A stretch of DNA of 5,018 bases from Desulfobacteraceae bacterium (GTDB taxonomy: Bacteria; Desulfobacterota; DSM-4660; Desulfatiglandales; Desulfatiglandaceae). A model generated the notes under the pieces. That model did no database searches, had not been told where the DNA came from, and saw nothing but the letters and a program-made list of their open reading frames with translations. Positions within the stretch are counted from its first letter, which is position 1, and every line of letters begins with the position of its first letter. Position numbers and translations under genes: made by a program. Positions 1 through 5,018 of this stretch are shown one piece after another. The stretch spans positions 1 through 5,018 of the forward strand of contig JABMQV010000473.1 of assembly GCA_013203065.1 (NCBI GenBank). The letters are read 5' to 3'.

Positions 1-84
1 CCCTATTCGGTCAGGCAGGCCGAGTTCGAGACAATGGACGCCCACCGACGGGCTGCCTTGATACGCCTCACCGATAAACTGTGA
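1..84 (+). CDS. C-terminal fragment of an upstream gene, product unknown
   Basis: Frame 1 is open from the left edge to a TGA at 82-84 and encodes 27 residues, beginning PYSVRQAEFE and ending LIRLTDKL. The fragment is charged and helix-like, and coding statistics cannot be judged on so few codons. The other two plus frames are also open over most of this stretch, so the frame choice rests on this one reaching furthest, with its stop just before the base composition turns sharply AT-rich (85-168), as expected for a gene end. No family can be named from this tail. A C-terminal amphipathic helix of an envelope or assembly protein is possible but is only a guess. Confidence 0.4.
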   Translation, partial: PYSVRQAEFETMDAHRRAALIRLTDKL

Positions 85-155
85 CGAAAATATAAAACCG
101 CATTTAAGAATAAAAGAGTAGTGCAAACACGGCAAAACAGCTAAAGACATAAAAC

Positions 156-162
156 AAGGAGG
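156..162 (+). promoter_or_regulatory. Strong Shine-Dalgarno site deciding the creatininase start
   Basis: AAGGAGG is a near-perfect anti-16S complement. It ends 6 nt before the ATG at 169 but directly abuts the in-frame TTG at 163. The spacing therefore selects ATG 169 and makes the upstream TTG an unlikely start. No convincing -35/-10 pair was found in the AT-rich spacer 85-155, although a promoter there is expected because the preceding frame ends at 84. Confidence 0.85.
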
Positions 163-168
163 TTGATT

Positions 169-1098
169 ATGGAATGGGAAGAGAAAAAAGAGGTGAAAAA
201 GGAAAAGGTTTATAATCTCTTCAGGTGCGGTTATGTGGAGGTCAGGGAGTGGCTAAAGGAGACGGATATTATCCTCATACCCCTGGGGAGCACGGAGCAG
301 CACGGAACACACTGTCCGGCCTGTACGGATAGCATCGCAACGGAACTCCCGTGCCAGATTGCCGCGGAGAAGGCGAATGTCCCCTATTTTCAATTGATAC
401 CGGTGGGGTATTCTCCACAGCATCTCCATCCACCGGGCATAGGCTCCGGGACGGTGACGTTTAGCGCGACGACGTATCAGAATGTCTTATATGAGATAGG
501 ACGATCTCTGATTCACAACGGCTTTAACAAACTGATATATGCCACGGGCCATACTTCCAACATGAAGGCCGTGGACCCCGCCCTGAGGGCATTGAGGTAT
601 GAGACCGGTGCATTTATTTGCTGCTACCGGAATGATGCCGAGGCCGTCCCCGGTCTTTTTAAGGGGACGGATATCCTGGAAAACCCCCCGGAGGAAGCAC
701 CGGGATGGCATGGAAGCGAGGTAGAGACCTCCGAGTGTATGTACTTTGAGAAACTGTACGGAAAGCAACTTGTTCACCTGGATAGGGCAGAAAAAGACTG
801 GACCCATCCTCCCAAGTGGATTACGGACGTCAGTGACAAATTCACCAAGGCAAATGGATCTCCCTTTCTGACCATGAACGGCCTTGATGTGGCCTGGGTC
901 CCCATGGATCATCAGGAATACAGTGATACCGGCCTCATTGGTCGCCCTGGCAACCCCTTTACGGCATCCGCCGAAAAGGGTAAGCGGATCATTGAAAAAA
1001 AGGCTGAAATCATGGCGGAGTTTATCAAGGAAGTTAAGAAGATCAAGGTGGAGGTAAAGAACAGGGACTACTGGAACAGGACCTTCAGACCCATGTAA
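169..1098 (+). CDS. Creatininase family protein (metal-dependent amidohydrolase)
   Basis: This 309-residue protein belongs to the creatininase/creatinine amidohydrolase family: cytoplasmic, divalent-metal hydrolases acting on amide or cyclic C-N bonds. The family includes creatininase, the mycofactocin peptidase MftE and FAPy deformylases. Numbered from ATG 169, the expected metal ligands are present: GSTEQHG with E43 and H45, TDS with D54, GHTSN with H128, and WHGSEVETS with E184. The usual GHGGN motif is GHTSN here, and the usual HAGE is HGSE. A typical family ending (DTGLIGRPGNPFTASAEKG, then a C-terminal helix) follows. An extra basic/acidic stretch (EEKKEVKKEKV) precedes the first strand. 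Length is somewhat above the roughly 240-270 residues usual for the family. The next gene starts 57 bp downstream, so an operon is likely. Family assignment is firm; the substrate is unknown, and the motif changes argue against assuming creatinine. Its AT-richer codons contrast mildly with the following gene. Confidence 0.9.
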   Translation: MEWEEKKEVKKEKVYNLFRCGYVEVREWLKETDIILIPLGSTEQHGTHCPACTDSIATELPCQIAAEKANVPYFQLIPVGYSPQHLHPPGIGSGTVTFSATTYQNVLYEIGRSLIHNGFNKLIYATGHTSNMKAVDPALRALRYETGAFICCYRNDAEAVPGLFKGTDILENPPEEAPGWHGSEVETSECMYFEKLYGKQLVHLDRAEKDWTHPPKWITDVSDKFTKANGSPFLTMNGLDVAWVPMDHQEYSDTGLIGRPGNPFTASAEKGKRIIEKKAEIMAEFIKEVKKIKVEVKNRDYWNRTFRPM

Positions 1099-1155
1099 GC
1101 GAGGGTACCCAAAATCTAAGATCCAGAATCCTGCAGCTGGTCAGGGGGGAGTGAC

Positions 1156-2436
1156 ATGACCCGGGCGCACGACAAAACCATTGCAATAATTGCCACACTG
1201 GACACAAAGGGCCCGGAGGCAGCTTTTGTGAAGACCCGTATTGAGAAAGAGGGCTATGGTACCTTGATTTTGGATACGGGTATTCTCGGCCAAAAAGATG
1301 CCTCAGCCCCTCCCCCCGATTACTCGGCCGATGAAATTGCCAAACAGGGGGGGGAGGACCGGTCGGATCTGGTCACCCGGAGCGCCGAGAAGGAAACGCG
1401 AAACCGGGGGATCCGGGCCATGTCCGAGGGATCGGCCCGCATATTGGGACGGCTCTACGAGGAGGGGAGAATTCGGGGCGTACTGGGCCTTGGCGGCGCT
1501 CAGGGGACCGAAATCTGCACGTTTGCCATGCGGGCCCTGCCCCTGGGAGTCCCCAAGATGATGGTCTCCACGGTCGCCTCCGGTCAAACCCCTTTTGGTA
1601 TCTATACCGGGACCCGGGATCTCACCATTATGCATTCGGTGGCTGACATCCTGGGCCTCAACTCCCTCACAAAGCGCGTACTGGCAAATGCCGCAGGGGC
1701 GGTGGTGGGGATGGCCGATGTCGAACTATCAGAGGAGGACGCCCGGCGGCCGAAAGTGGGGATCACCATTTATGGGCAGACCACCCCTGCCGGACTGTCA
1801 ATCAAGGCCCTGCTGGAAGACAAGGGTTATGAGGTATTTGCCTTTCATTCCAACGGCACCGGCGGCACGGCCATGGAGGAGTTGGCCGTTGAAGGCTTCC
1901 TGGACGCCTTGTTTGACCTGAGCACCCACGAACTCACAGATGAGCTTTTCGGGGGAATCCATGCGGGCGATTCTGAACGTCTTCTGGCGGGGGGACTAAA
2001 GGGCATACCCCGTCTCGTGATTCCGGGTGGGCTGGATGTCATTACCTTGCGCGAACCCGAGACGATTCCGGAGGTGTACCGGTCCCAACCTTCTGTCCCC
2101 CATAATCCCCACATCACCCTGGTGCGGGTAAATGCGGAGCAGATGATCCGCCTGGCCACGGTGATGGCGCAGCGCCTCAATCAGTCCCGTGGCCCTGTTA
2201 CCGTGGTAATCCCAAGAGGCGGGTTTTCGTTTTATAACCGCGACGGACTTCATTTTCGGAACCTGGAAGCCGATCGAGCCTTTGTGGATACCCTTCAGGC
2301 AAAACTGAAACCGGAGATTCCCCTGTACGAGTTCGATAACCATGTAAACGACCCACCGTTCGTGCCGGAAATTGTGTCTGTCTTTGAGGACCTTTTGAAG
2401 CGGGCCGAGACCAAGAGAGGAAACGTCAAGCCATGA
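1156..2436 (+). CDS. Tm-1-like ATP-binding (UPF0261) protein
   Basis: At 426 residues this is a full-length UPF0261/Tm-1-like protein. The family is named after the N-terminal part of the tomato Tm-1 resistance protein, which binds ATP and tobamovirus replicase; the bacterial reaction is not known. Hallmarks in order are IIATLDTKGPE (11-21), LGGAQGTE (112-119), a LPLGVPKMMVST-like segment soon after, GQTTPAG at the start of the second domain, HSNGTGGTAMEEL (from 231), PGGLDV (290-295), HNPHITLVR (from 316), IPRGGFS, and NHVND (395-399). Both lobes are intact. The ATG is preceded by GGGGGGAG (1144-1151) with a short 4-nt spacer; an upstream GTG at 1151 stops immediately, so the start is secure. 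The stop overlaps the HD gene start by ATGA, indicating translational coupling. An 8-G run at 1347-1354 lies inside the gene, and the frame is intact across it. The pairing with a creatininase-family hydrolase suggests a shared pathway, by inference. Confidence 0.9.
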   Translation: MTRAHDKTIAIIATLDTKGPEAAFVKTRIEKEGYGTLILDTGILGQKDASAPPPDYSADEIAKQGGEDRSDLVTRSAEKETRNRGIRAMSEGSARILGRLYEEGRIRGVLGLGGAQGTEICTFAMRALPLGVPKMMVSTVASGQTPFGIYTGTRDLTIMHSVADILGLNSLTKRVLANAAGAVVGMADVELSEEDARRPKVGITIYGQTTPAGLSIKALLEDKGYEVFAFHSNGTGGTAMEELAVEGFLDALFDLSTHELTDELFGGIHAGDSERLLAGGLKGIPRLVIPGGLDVITLREPETIPEVYRSQPSVPHNPHITLVRVNAEQMIRLATVMAQRLNQSRGPVTVVIPRGGFSFYNRDGLHFRNLEADRAFVDTLQAKLKPEIPLYEFDNHVNDPPFVPEIVSVFEDLLKRAETKRGNVKP

Positions 2437-3116
2437 GATACACCCTGGATGAGCATGTCCGGCAGGACCCGGGAATCCTGCGTGTTTACTCTGCTGCCCG
2501 TCGCATTCACGGCAAAGAGAACCGGTACCATCACAACTTTGATCACGTACTACGAGATCTTTACCGGGCCCTGATGATAGCCACAGACGAAGCGTCAGTC
2601 GACTACAGCGCCCTCATCCCGAGTGTCCTGCTGCACGACATAGGATTTTCTGATCCCAGCTTTGAACGTTTGGGACACGATGTGGCGGGCGCGCGTTTGG
2701 CCGAGGATTTACTGGGAGAACTCGGCTATGGACAAGCACTTGTTGAGGCCGTCTCCCATTGCATCCGTGCCCATAAAGGGAAGGCCGAACTGCCTGAGAC
2801 TCTGGAGGCCAAGATACTCTACGATGCGGATGTCCTTGAAAAAGCGGGTCTGGTCTATCTTATATTGGGGGGCAAGATCGTCTGCGAATTCGGCGAAACC
2901 ATTGACGATCTTCTCAAAAGGGAATCCACGGATCGGAAAAATGAGTTTGAAAGGGGCTTTTACACCCGAAAGGCCAGGGAACTGGATGGCGGGCGATTGG
3001 AACAGGTCCTCTCATTGCTTTCCAAGATCAAGGTCGAAATTGAGGAAACTCGCCCCGACTTTGGAATCTGCGAGCAAGATCTCTGGATAGAACAGATCCC
3101 GGATCCATCCGTTTGA
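2433..3116 (+). CDS. HD domain-containing phosphohydrolase
   Basis: This 227-residue cytoplasmic protein has the HD-superfamily metal-binding layout. H38 lies in HHNFDH (33-38), the defining H68-D69 in LLHDIGFSD, further histidines H82, H109 and H114 in the GHDVAGA and VSHCIRAHKG segments, and D131/D133 in ILYDADVLEKAG. HD proteins hydrolyse phosphate esters, often nucleotides or nucleotide-derived signals. The Y/HHNxxH opening and the YDAD motif resemble the small YedJ-like or predicted metal-dependent HD hydrolases. There is no GGDEF, Rel or other partner domain. The remaining roughly 88 residues are charged and helical. Its ATG lies within the stop of the UPF0261 gene (ATGA), and the nearest SD-like motif (AGAGAGG, 2414-2420) is 12 nt away, so translation probably depends on coupling. 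It ends 41 bp before the convergent ComB-like gene, with no recognisable intrinsic terminator between them. HD function is clear; the substrate is unknown. Confidence 0.85.
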   Translation: MRYTLDEHVRQDPGILRVYSAARRIHGKENRYHHNFDHVLRDLYRALMIATDEASVDYSALIPSVLLHDIGFSDPSFERLGHDVAGARLAEDLLGELGYGQALVEAVSHCIRAHKGKAELPETLEAKILYDADVLEKAGLVYLILGGKIVCEFGETIDDLLKRESTDRKNEFERGFYTRKARELDGGRLEQVLSLLSKIKVEIEETRPDFGICEQDLWIEQIPDPSV

Positions 3117-3157
3117 CTCTGGCCTTCCTTGGCCCCCAGTCGCCTTCGAAGCCGGGC

Positions 3158-3856
3158 TTATGCCACTTTTCCGGCCACCACCAGATCCCCATCCCTGTGG
3201 GCCTTCAGGGCGAAGTCATGGATATTCCGCTGCAGGCACAACACCGGGTCTTCGGTGGGAAACTCGCGCCTGTCGTTACGGAGAAACTTCTGGGCTGTCT
3301 CATGAAAGACGATCTCCCGGAGGGCCTCGTTGTGATCATATTCAGAGGCCCCCAACAGATGGGCGATATAGCGGGCGCACCACTCATCCTCGGGCGCCTT
3401 CTCCATGAGTTGAACACCCATACCCACAATACTGACCTGTTGGGGTGGATTGGAAAGAATATATCGGGCCGTGGCCCTGGCCACACTGTAACTTGCCAAC
3501 AGCACCTCATCAGCCACATCCAGAGAAGCGAGCGCACCTTGGACACCGGAGGATGTCCGCTGAACCGCGGTCTTGCCTTCAAAAAAACCTGGAACTTGAT
3601 TCAGGATCTGGCTAGGGGAATTGCCCAGATCAAACCCCTCGATGGGTAAGCCATCAACTTCTCCGATGAGGATCAGGTCTTGGTCTCGTTGTTTCAGACG
3701 AAAGGCCTCCTCTGGTGTTGACACCAGGATGGAACGTTTGATACCGAGCGAAAAAAGAAAAGGGGTGCATGTGAAGGCTCGAAATACATCCACCACAACG
3801 GCGATTCCCCGGGCTGCTTGAGCACCGGCAAGTAGACTATCACGGGTTACTTTCAT
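3158..3856 (-). CDS. comB: ComB family protein (2-phosphosulfolactate phosphatase-like)
   Basis: The 232-residue protein matches the ComB family. ComB dephosphorylates 2-phosphosulfolactate to sulfolactate in coenzyme M biosynthesis and is a Mg-dependent enzyme unrelated to HAD phosphatases. Seen here are VVVDVFRAFT (D23, R26), IGEVDG (E66), EGFDLGNSPS (D76, GNSP 78-81) and a GKTAVQRTSSGVQGA segment at about 94-108. In typical members that segment carries TTNGT; here it reads RTSSGV, as I recall for a bacterial subgroup with a modified loop, so the true substrate may differ. The length is normal and the N-terminus fits the family. No good SD precedes the ATG: AGGA is about 18 nt away and a TATAAT sequence abuts the start. 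No other CoM genes (comA, comC) are visible. It is convergent with the HD gene and therefore regulated separately. Family assignment is confident; the exact reaction is not. Confidence 0.82.
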   Translation of the reverse strand: MKVTRDSLLAGAQAARGIAVVVDVFRAFTCTPFLFSLGIKRSILVSTPEEAFRLKQRDQDLILIGEVDGLPIEGFDLGNSPSQILNQVPGFFEGKTAVQRTSSGVQGALASLDVADEVLLASYSVARATARYILSNPPQQVSIVGMGVQLMEKAPEDEWCARYIAHLLGASEYDHNEALREIVFHETAQKFLRNDRREFPTEDPVLCLQRNIHDFALKAHRDGDLVVAGKVA

Positions 3857-3917
3857 AATTATACGTCTTGGAATTCCTACTACATATCGAGATTAAATGG
3901 ACTTTTGCGAGACCTTT

Positions 3918-4110
3918 GCCTATGCCCCGTAACTGGAATAATGGAATGGTGGAATAGTGGAATGTTGATTTTGAAAGGAAGAAACACGATACAGTCAGAC
4001 AGCTATCTCTTGCATGTAAAAGTGTTTTTGTCAGCAAACAGTCGTCCCGTTTCCACAAACCCCTTTATTCCATCATTTCAGTATTCCAATATTCCCTCCG
4101 GGGCGTAGGC
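3918..4110. repeat. Repeat-ended palindromic element (MITE-like or intergenic repeat)
   Basis: The outer ends are GCCTATGCCCCG (3918-3929) and CGGGGCGTAGGC (4099-4110), which are inverse complements at 11 of 12 positions; the odd one would be a G-U pair in RNA. Just inside, the left arm holds four tandem 8-mers starting GGAAT (3935-3966). The right arm holds four matching units in inverse orientation (4064-4095), one degraded to GAAAT. The central roughly 97 bp is unrelated, non-repetitive sequence with no credible gene. The layout fits a small non-autonomous mobile element or a dispersed intergenic repeat; no target-site duplication is evident. GGAAT-type 8-bp repeats between genes are, from memory, common in Deltaproteobacteria. 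Confidence 0.65.
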
Positions 4111-4131
4111 CCTGTGAACCCGATGCCAATT

Positions 4132-4144
4132 GGGGCGAAGCCCC
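4132..4144. repeat. Short GC hairpin GGGGC-GAA-GCCCC
   Basis: Five G-C-rich pairs close a GAA triloop, 21 bp past the end of the larger repeat element. The following bases (TAAGTTCG) are not T-rich, so it does not look like an intrinsic terminator in either direction. It may be a further piece of the neighbouring repeat. Confidence 0.5.
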
Positions 4145-4217
4145 TAAGTTCGAATGCTACTCTTATTAACACGATCTCAATCTGTCAAGGGCAAATACGG
4201 ACGGGAAAGGTCGCTTT

Positions 4218-4251
4218 ACAAAAACGGTCTTGTCGGGCGCCCCGGTTTTGT
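4218..4251. repeat. Imperfect inverted repeat, ACAAAAACGG / CCGGTTTTGT
   Basis: The arms 4218-4227 and 4242-4251 pair at 9 of 10 positions around a 14-nt GC-rich loop (TCTTGTCGGGCGCC). The T-run in the descending arm is short and part of the stem, so a terminator reading is weak. The function is unknown. Confidence 0.4.
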
Positions 4252-4276
4252 GTTAATTTGGCGAGCCTTTTGCAAC

Positions 4277-4343
4277 TTCTCAATAAATCCGGGAGTGATG
4301 ATCAGATTTTGGAGTGGGGTTCGGTGCCCGAGTTTATTGAGAA
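4277..4343. repeat. Long palindrome upstream of the acyl-CoA ligase gene
   Basis: TTCTCAATAAA (4277-4287) and TTTATTGAGAA (4333-4343) are perfect 11-bp inverse complements. After two non-Watson-Crick positions (one a possible G-U), the stem continues with CGGG (4290-4293) against CCCG (4327-4330), leaving a 33-nt loop. A transcript would fold into a stable stem ending 82 nt before the ligase start. Possible roles are an operator for a dimeric regulator, an mRNA leader structure, or the ends of a small repeat element. No T-run follows the stem directly, so it is not a classical terminator. Confidence 0.65.
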
Positions 4344-4425
4344 CTTACAGCCTTTTTGGGAAAGGGGCACTGACTGGATTGTTTTTTTGTGAGATTTTTG
4401 AGAGACACAGACGAAAGGGGTCATT

Positions 4426-5018
4426 ATGGCCGGTAATTTAGACAAATTTTTTGAGCCGGGAAGCATTGCCGTGATCGGGGCGTCTGCAACCGCCCATAAG
4501 CCCGGTAACGATGTGCTTCGCAATATCCTGGCCAATGGGTATTCCGGGGATCTTTATCTTGTCAATCCCAAGGGTGGCGAGATCTTTGGGCGGAAGGTTC
4601 ACAGCTCTATCCAAGAACTCCCCGAGGGGATTGACCTTGCTATCGTCATCCTTCCGGCCAAGGCGAACCCGCAGACCATCAGGGAATGCGCGGCCAGAGG
4701 CATCAAGGCGATTGTCCTTGCTGCAGGCGGGTTTTCAGAGGTTGACGAGGATGGGGCAGCGTTGGAAGAGGACCTCCTGAAGGCTATCGCTGAGACCGGT
4801 GTTCGGGTCATCGGTCCCAACACCTCCGGACACACCTCCACACCCCACAAGTTCACTTCAAGCTTTTTTCCCCTTGGCAAGATTCCCCGGGGCAGTGTTT
4901 CGTTCCTCGCCCAAACAGGAAATTTCGCCACCCACACCATGCGCTATATTATCACGGGGGAGAACTTTGGCGTGGCCAGGGTCGTGGGACTGGGCAACAA
5001 AACGGACCTCGATGAGAC
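4426..5018 (+). CDS. CoA-binding/ADP-forming acyl-CoA synthetase, N-terminal part
   Basis: The ATG at 4426 opens a frame that runs to the window edge (197 codons plus 2 nt) without a stop. AAAGGGG (4414-4420) sits 5 nt upstream as the SD. Residues 8-130 form the CoA-binding Rossmann domain: FFEPGSIAVIGAS (8-20), KPGNDVLRN, LYLVNPKG (43-50), DLAIVILPA (70-78), AIVLAAGGFSE (95-105) and VIGPNTSG (128-135). The second, succinyl-CoA-ligase-like domain begins near 157 with VSFLAQTGNF and GLGNKTDLDE. These cytoplasmic enzymes interconvert acyl-CoA plus ADP and phosphate with acid, CoA and ATP, conserving energy in many anaerobes; a related branch includes protein acetyltransferases of the Pat type. 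GPNTSG replaces the more usual GPNCxG. The phosphorylated histidine and the ATP-grasp part lie beyond the window, so catalytic competence, subunit fusion and substrate cannot be judged. Expression is probably driven from the preceding non-coding island. Confidence 0.9.
   Translation, partial: MAGNLDKFFEPGSIAVIGASATAHKPGNDVLRNILANGYSGDLYLVNPKGGEIFGRKVHSSIQELPEGIDLAIVILPAKANPQTIRECAARGIKAIVLAAGGFSEVDEDGAALEEDLLKAIAETGVRVIGPNTSGHTSTPHKFTSSFFPLGKIPRGSVSFLAQTGNFATHTMRYIITGENFGVARVVGLGNKTDLDE

Larger units (their letters stand above)
3857..4425. other. 569-bp non-coding island with several inverted repeats
   Basis: This spacer separates the divergently oriented ComB-like and acyl-CoA ligase genes. 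It holds the 193-bp repeat-ended element, a GGGGC-GAA-GCCCC hairpin, an imperfect palindrome at 4218-4251, the long palindrome 4277-4343 and a T7 run at 4382-4388 inside a T-rich stretch. Short open frames here (for example 4114-4392 plus, 3840-4058 minus) show no recognisable protein motif and run through the palindromes, so I do not call them genes. Two promoters, one outward on each side, are expected, but none could be assigned with confidence. A GCGAG-type 13-mer at 3907-3919 recurs at 4261-4273 with 11 of 13 identical bases, hinting at repeat-family debris. Confidence 0.7.

Noticed and set aside
3117..3157. Bidirectional terminator between the convergent HD and ComB-like genes
   Set aside because: Only a weak GGCC/GGCC pairing and a loop-less CTTCGAAG palindrome are present, with no T-run on either side.
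3113..3649. 178-codon plus-strand open frame opposite the ComB-like gene
   Set aside because: It is antisense to a gene with clear family motifs, has no recognisable domain and lacks a good SD; it is a shadow of the minus-strand gene.
3857..3863. TATAAT on the minus strand directly before the ComB-like ATG
   Set aside because: As a -10 box it would start transcription inside the first codons and lose the ATG, and no -35 lies at the right distance (TATGTA there). It is probably just AT-rich sequence.
4111..4160. GTTCGAAT at about 4148 resembling a tRNA T-loop, next to a GC hairpin
   Set aside because: No acceptor, D or anticodon stems can be paired around it and no CCA-like end follows, so it is not a tRNA.
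4364..4382. GGGGCAC followed by TTG as a sigma-54 type promoter
   Set aside because: The spacing between GG and the expected GC is wrong and the GC dinucleotide of the -12 element is missing.
4351..4388. CCTTT/AAAGG hairpin followed by a T-run as an intrinsic terminator
   Set aside because: The stem is only five pairs, and the T-run is about 16 nt beyond it with a GC-containing gap, so it does not meet terminator geometry.
4114..4441. Short plus-strand frames of about 90 codons before the acyl-CoA ligase
   Set aside because: They run through three palindromes, have no SD or protein motifs, and one overlaps the real ligase start.

Overview
The window looks like a bacterial chromosome segment of moderate to slightly high GC. 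The genes are tightly packed with clear Shine-Dalgarno sites, and one roughly 570-bp non-coding island is rich in inverted repeats. The gene mix (creatininase family, Tm-1-like/UPF0261, HD phosphohydrolase, ComB-like phosphatase, ADP-forming acyl-CoA ligase) is typical of anaerobic or syntrophic bacteria such as Desulfobacterota (former Deltaproteobacteria). That placement is inference, because no rRNA or other lineage marker is present.

Layout. Positions 1-84 appear to be the 3' end of an upstream reading frame of unknown product. After an AT-rich spacer comes a plus-strand cluster: a creatininase-family amidohydrolase (169-1098), a Tm-1-like/UPF0261 ATP-binding protein (1156-2436) and an HD-domain metal-dependent phosphohydrolase (2433-3116). 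The last two overlap by ATGA and are almost certainly co-transcribed; the first is 57 bp upstream and probably belongs to the same operon. A ComB-family (2-phosphosulfolactate phosphatase-like) gene lies convergently on the minus strand (3158-3856). The island 3857-4425 separates it from the 5' part of a CoA-binding/ADP-forming acyl-CoA synthetase gene (4426 to the window end), which continues beyond the window.

How they may work together. The three-gene cluster combines a metal-dependent C-N hydrolase, a putative ATP-binding protein of unknown reaction and an HD phosphohydrolase, which would suit a small catabolic or salvage pathway for a cyclic or amide compound. No substrate can be read from the sequence, and the ComB-like and acyl-CoA ligase genes may be unrelated neighbours.

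The most unusual non-coding structure is a 193-bp element at 3918-4110. Its ends are 12-bp inverted repeats, and each arm carries four tandem 8-bp units of the GGAATNNT type in opposite orientation. A second, independent palindrome (4277-4343, perfect 11-bp arms) sits just upstream of the acyl-CoA ligase gene. I see no CRISPR array, tRNA, rRNA, transposase or obvious defence system.
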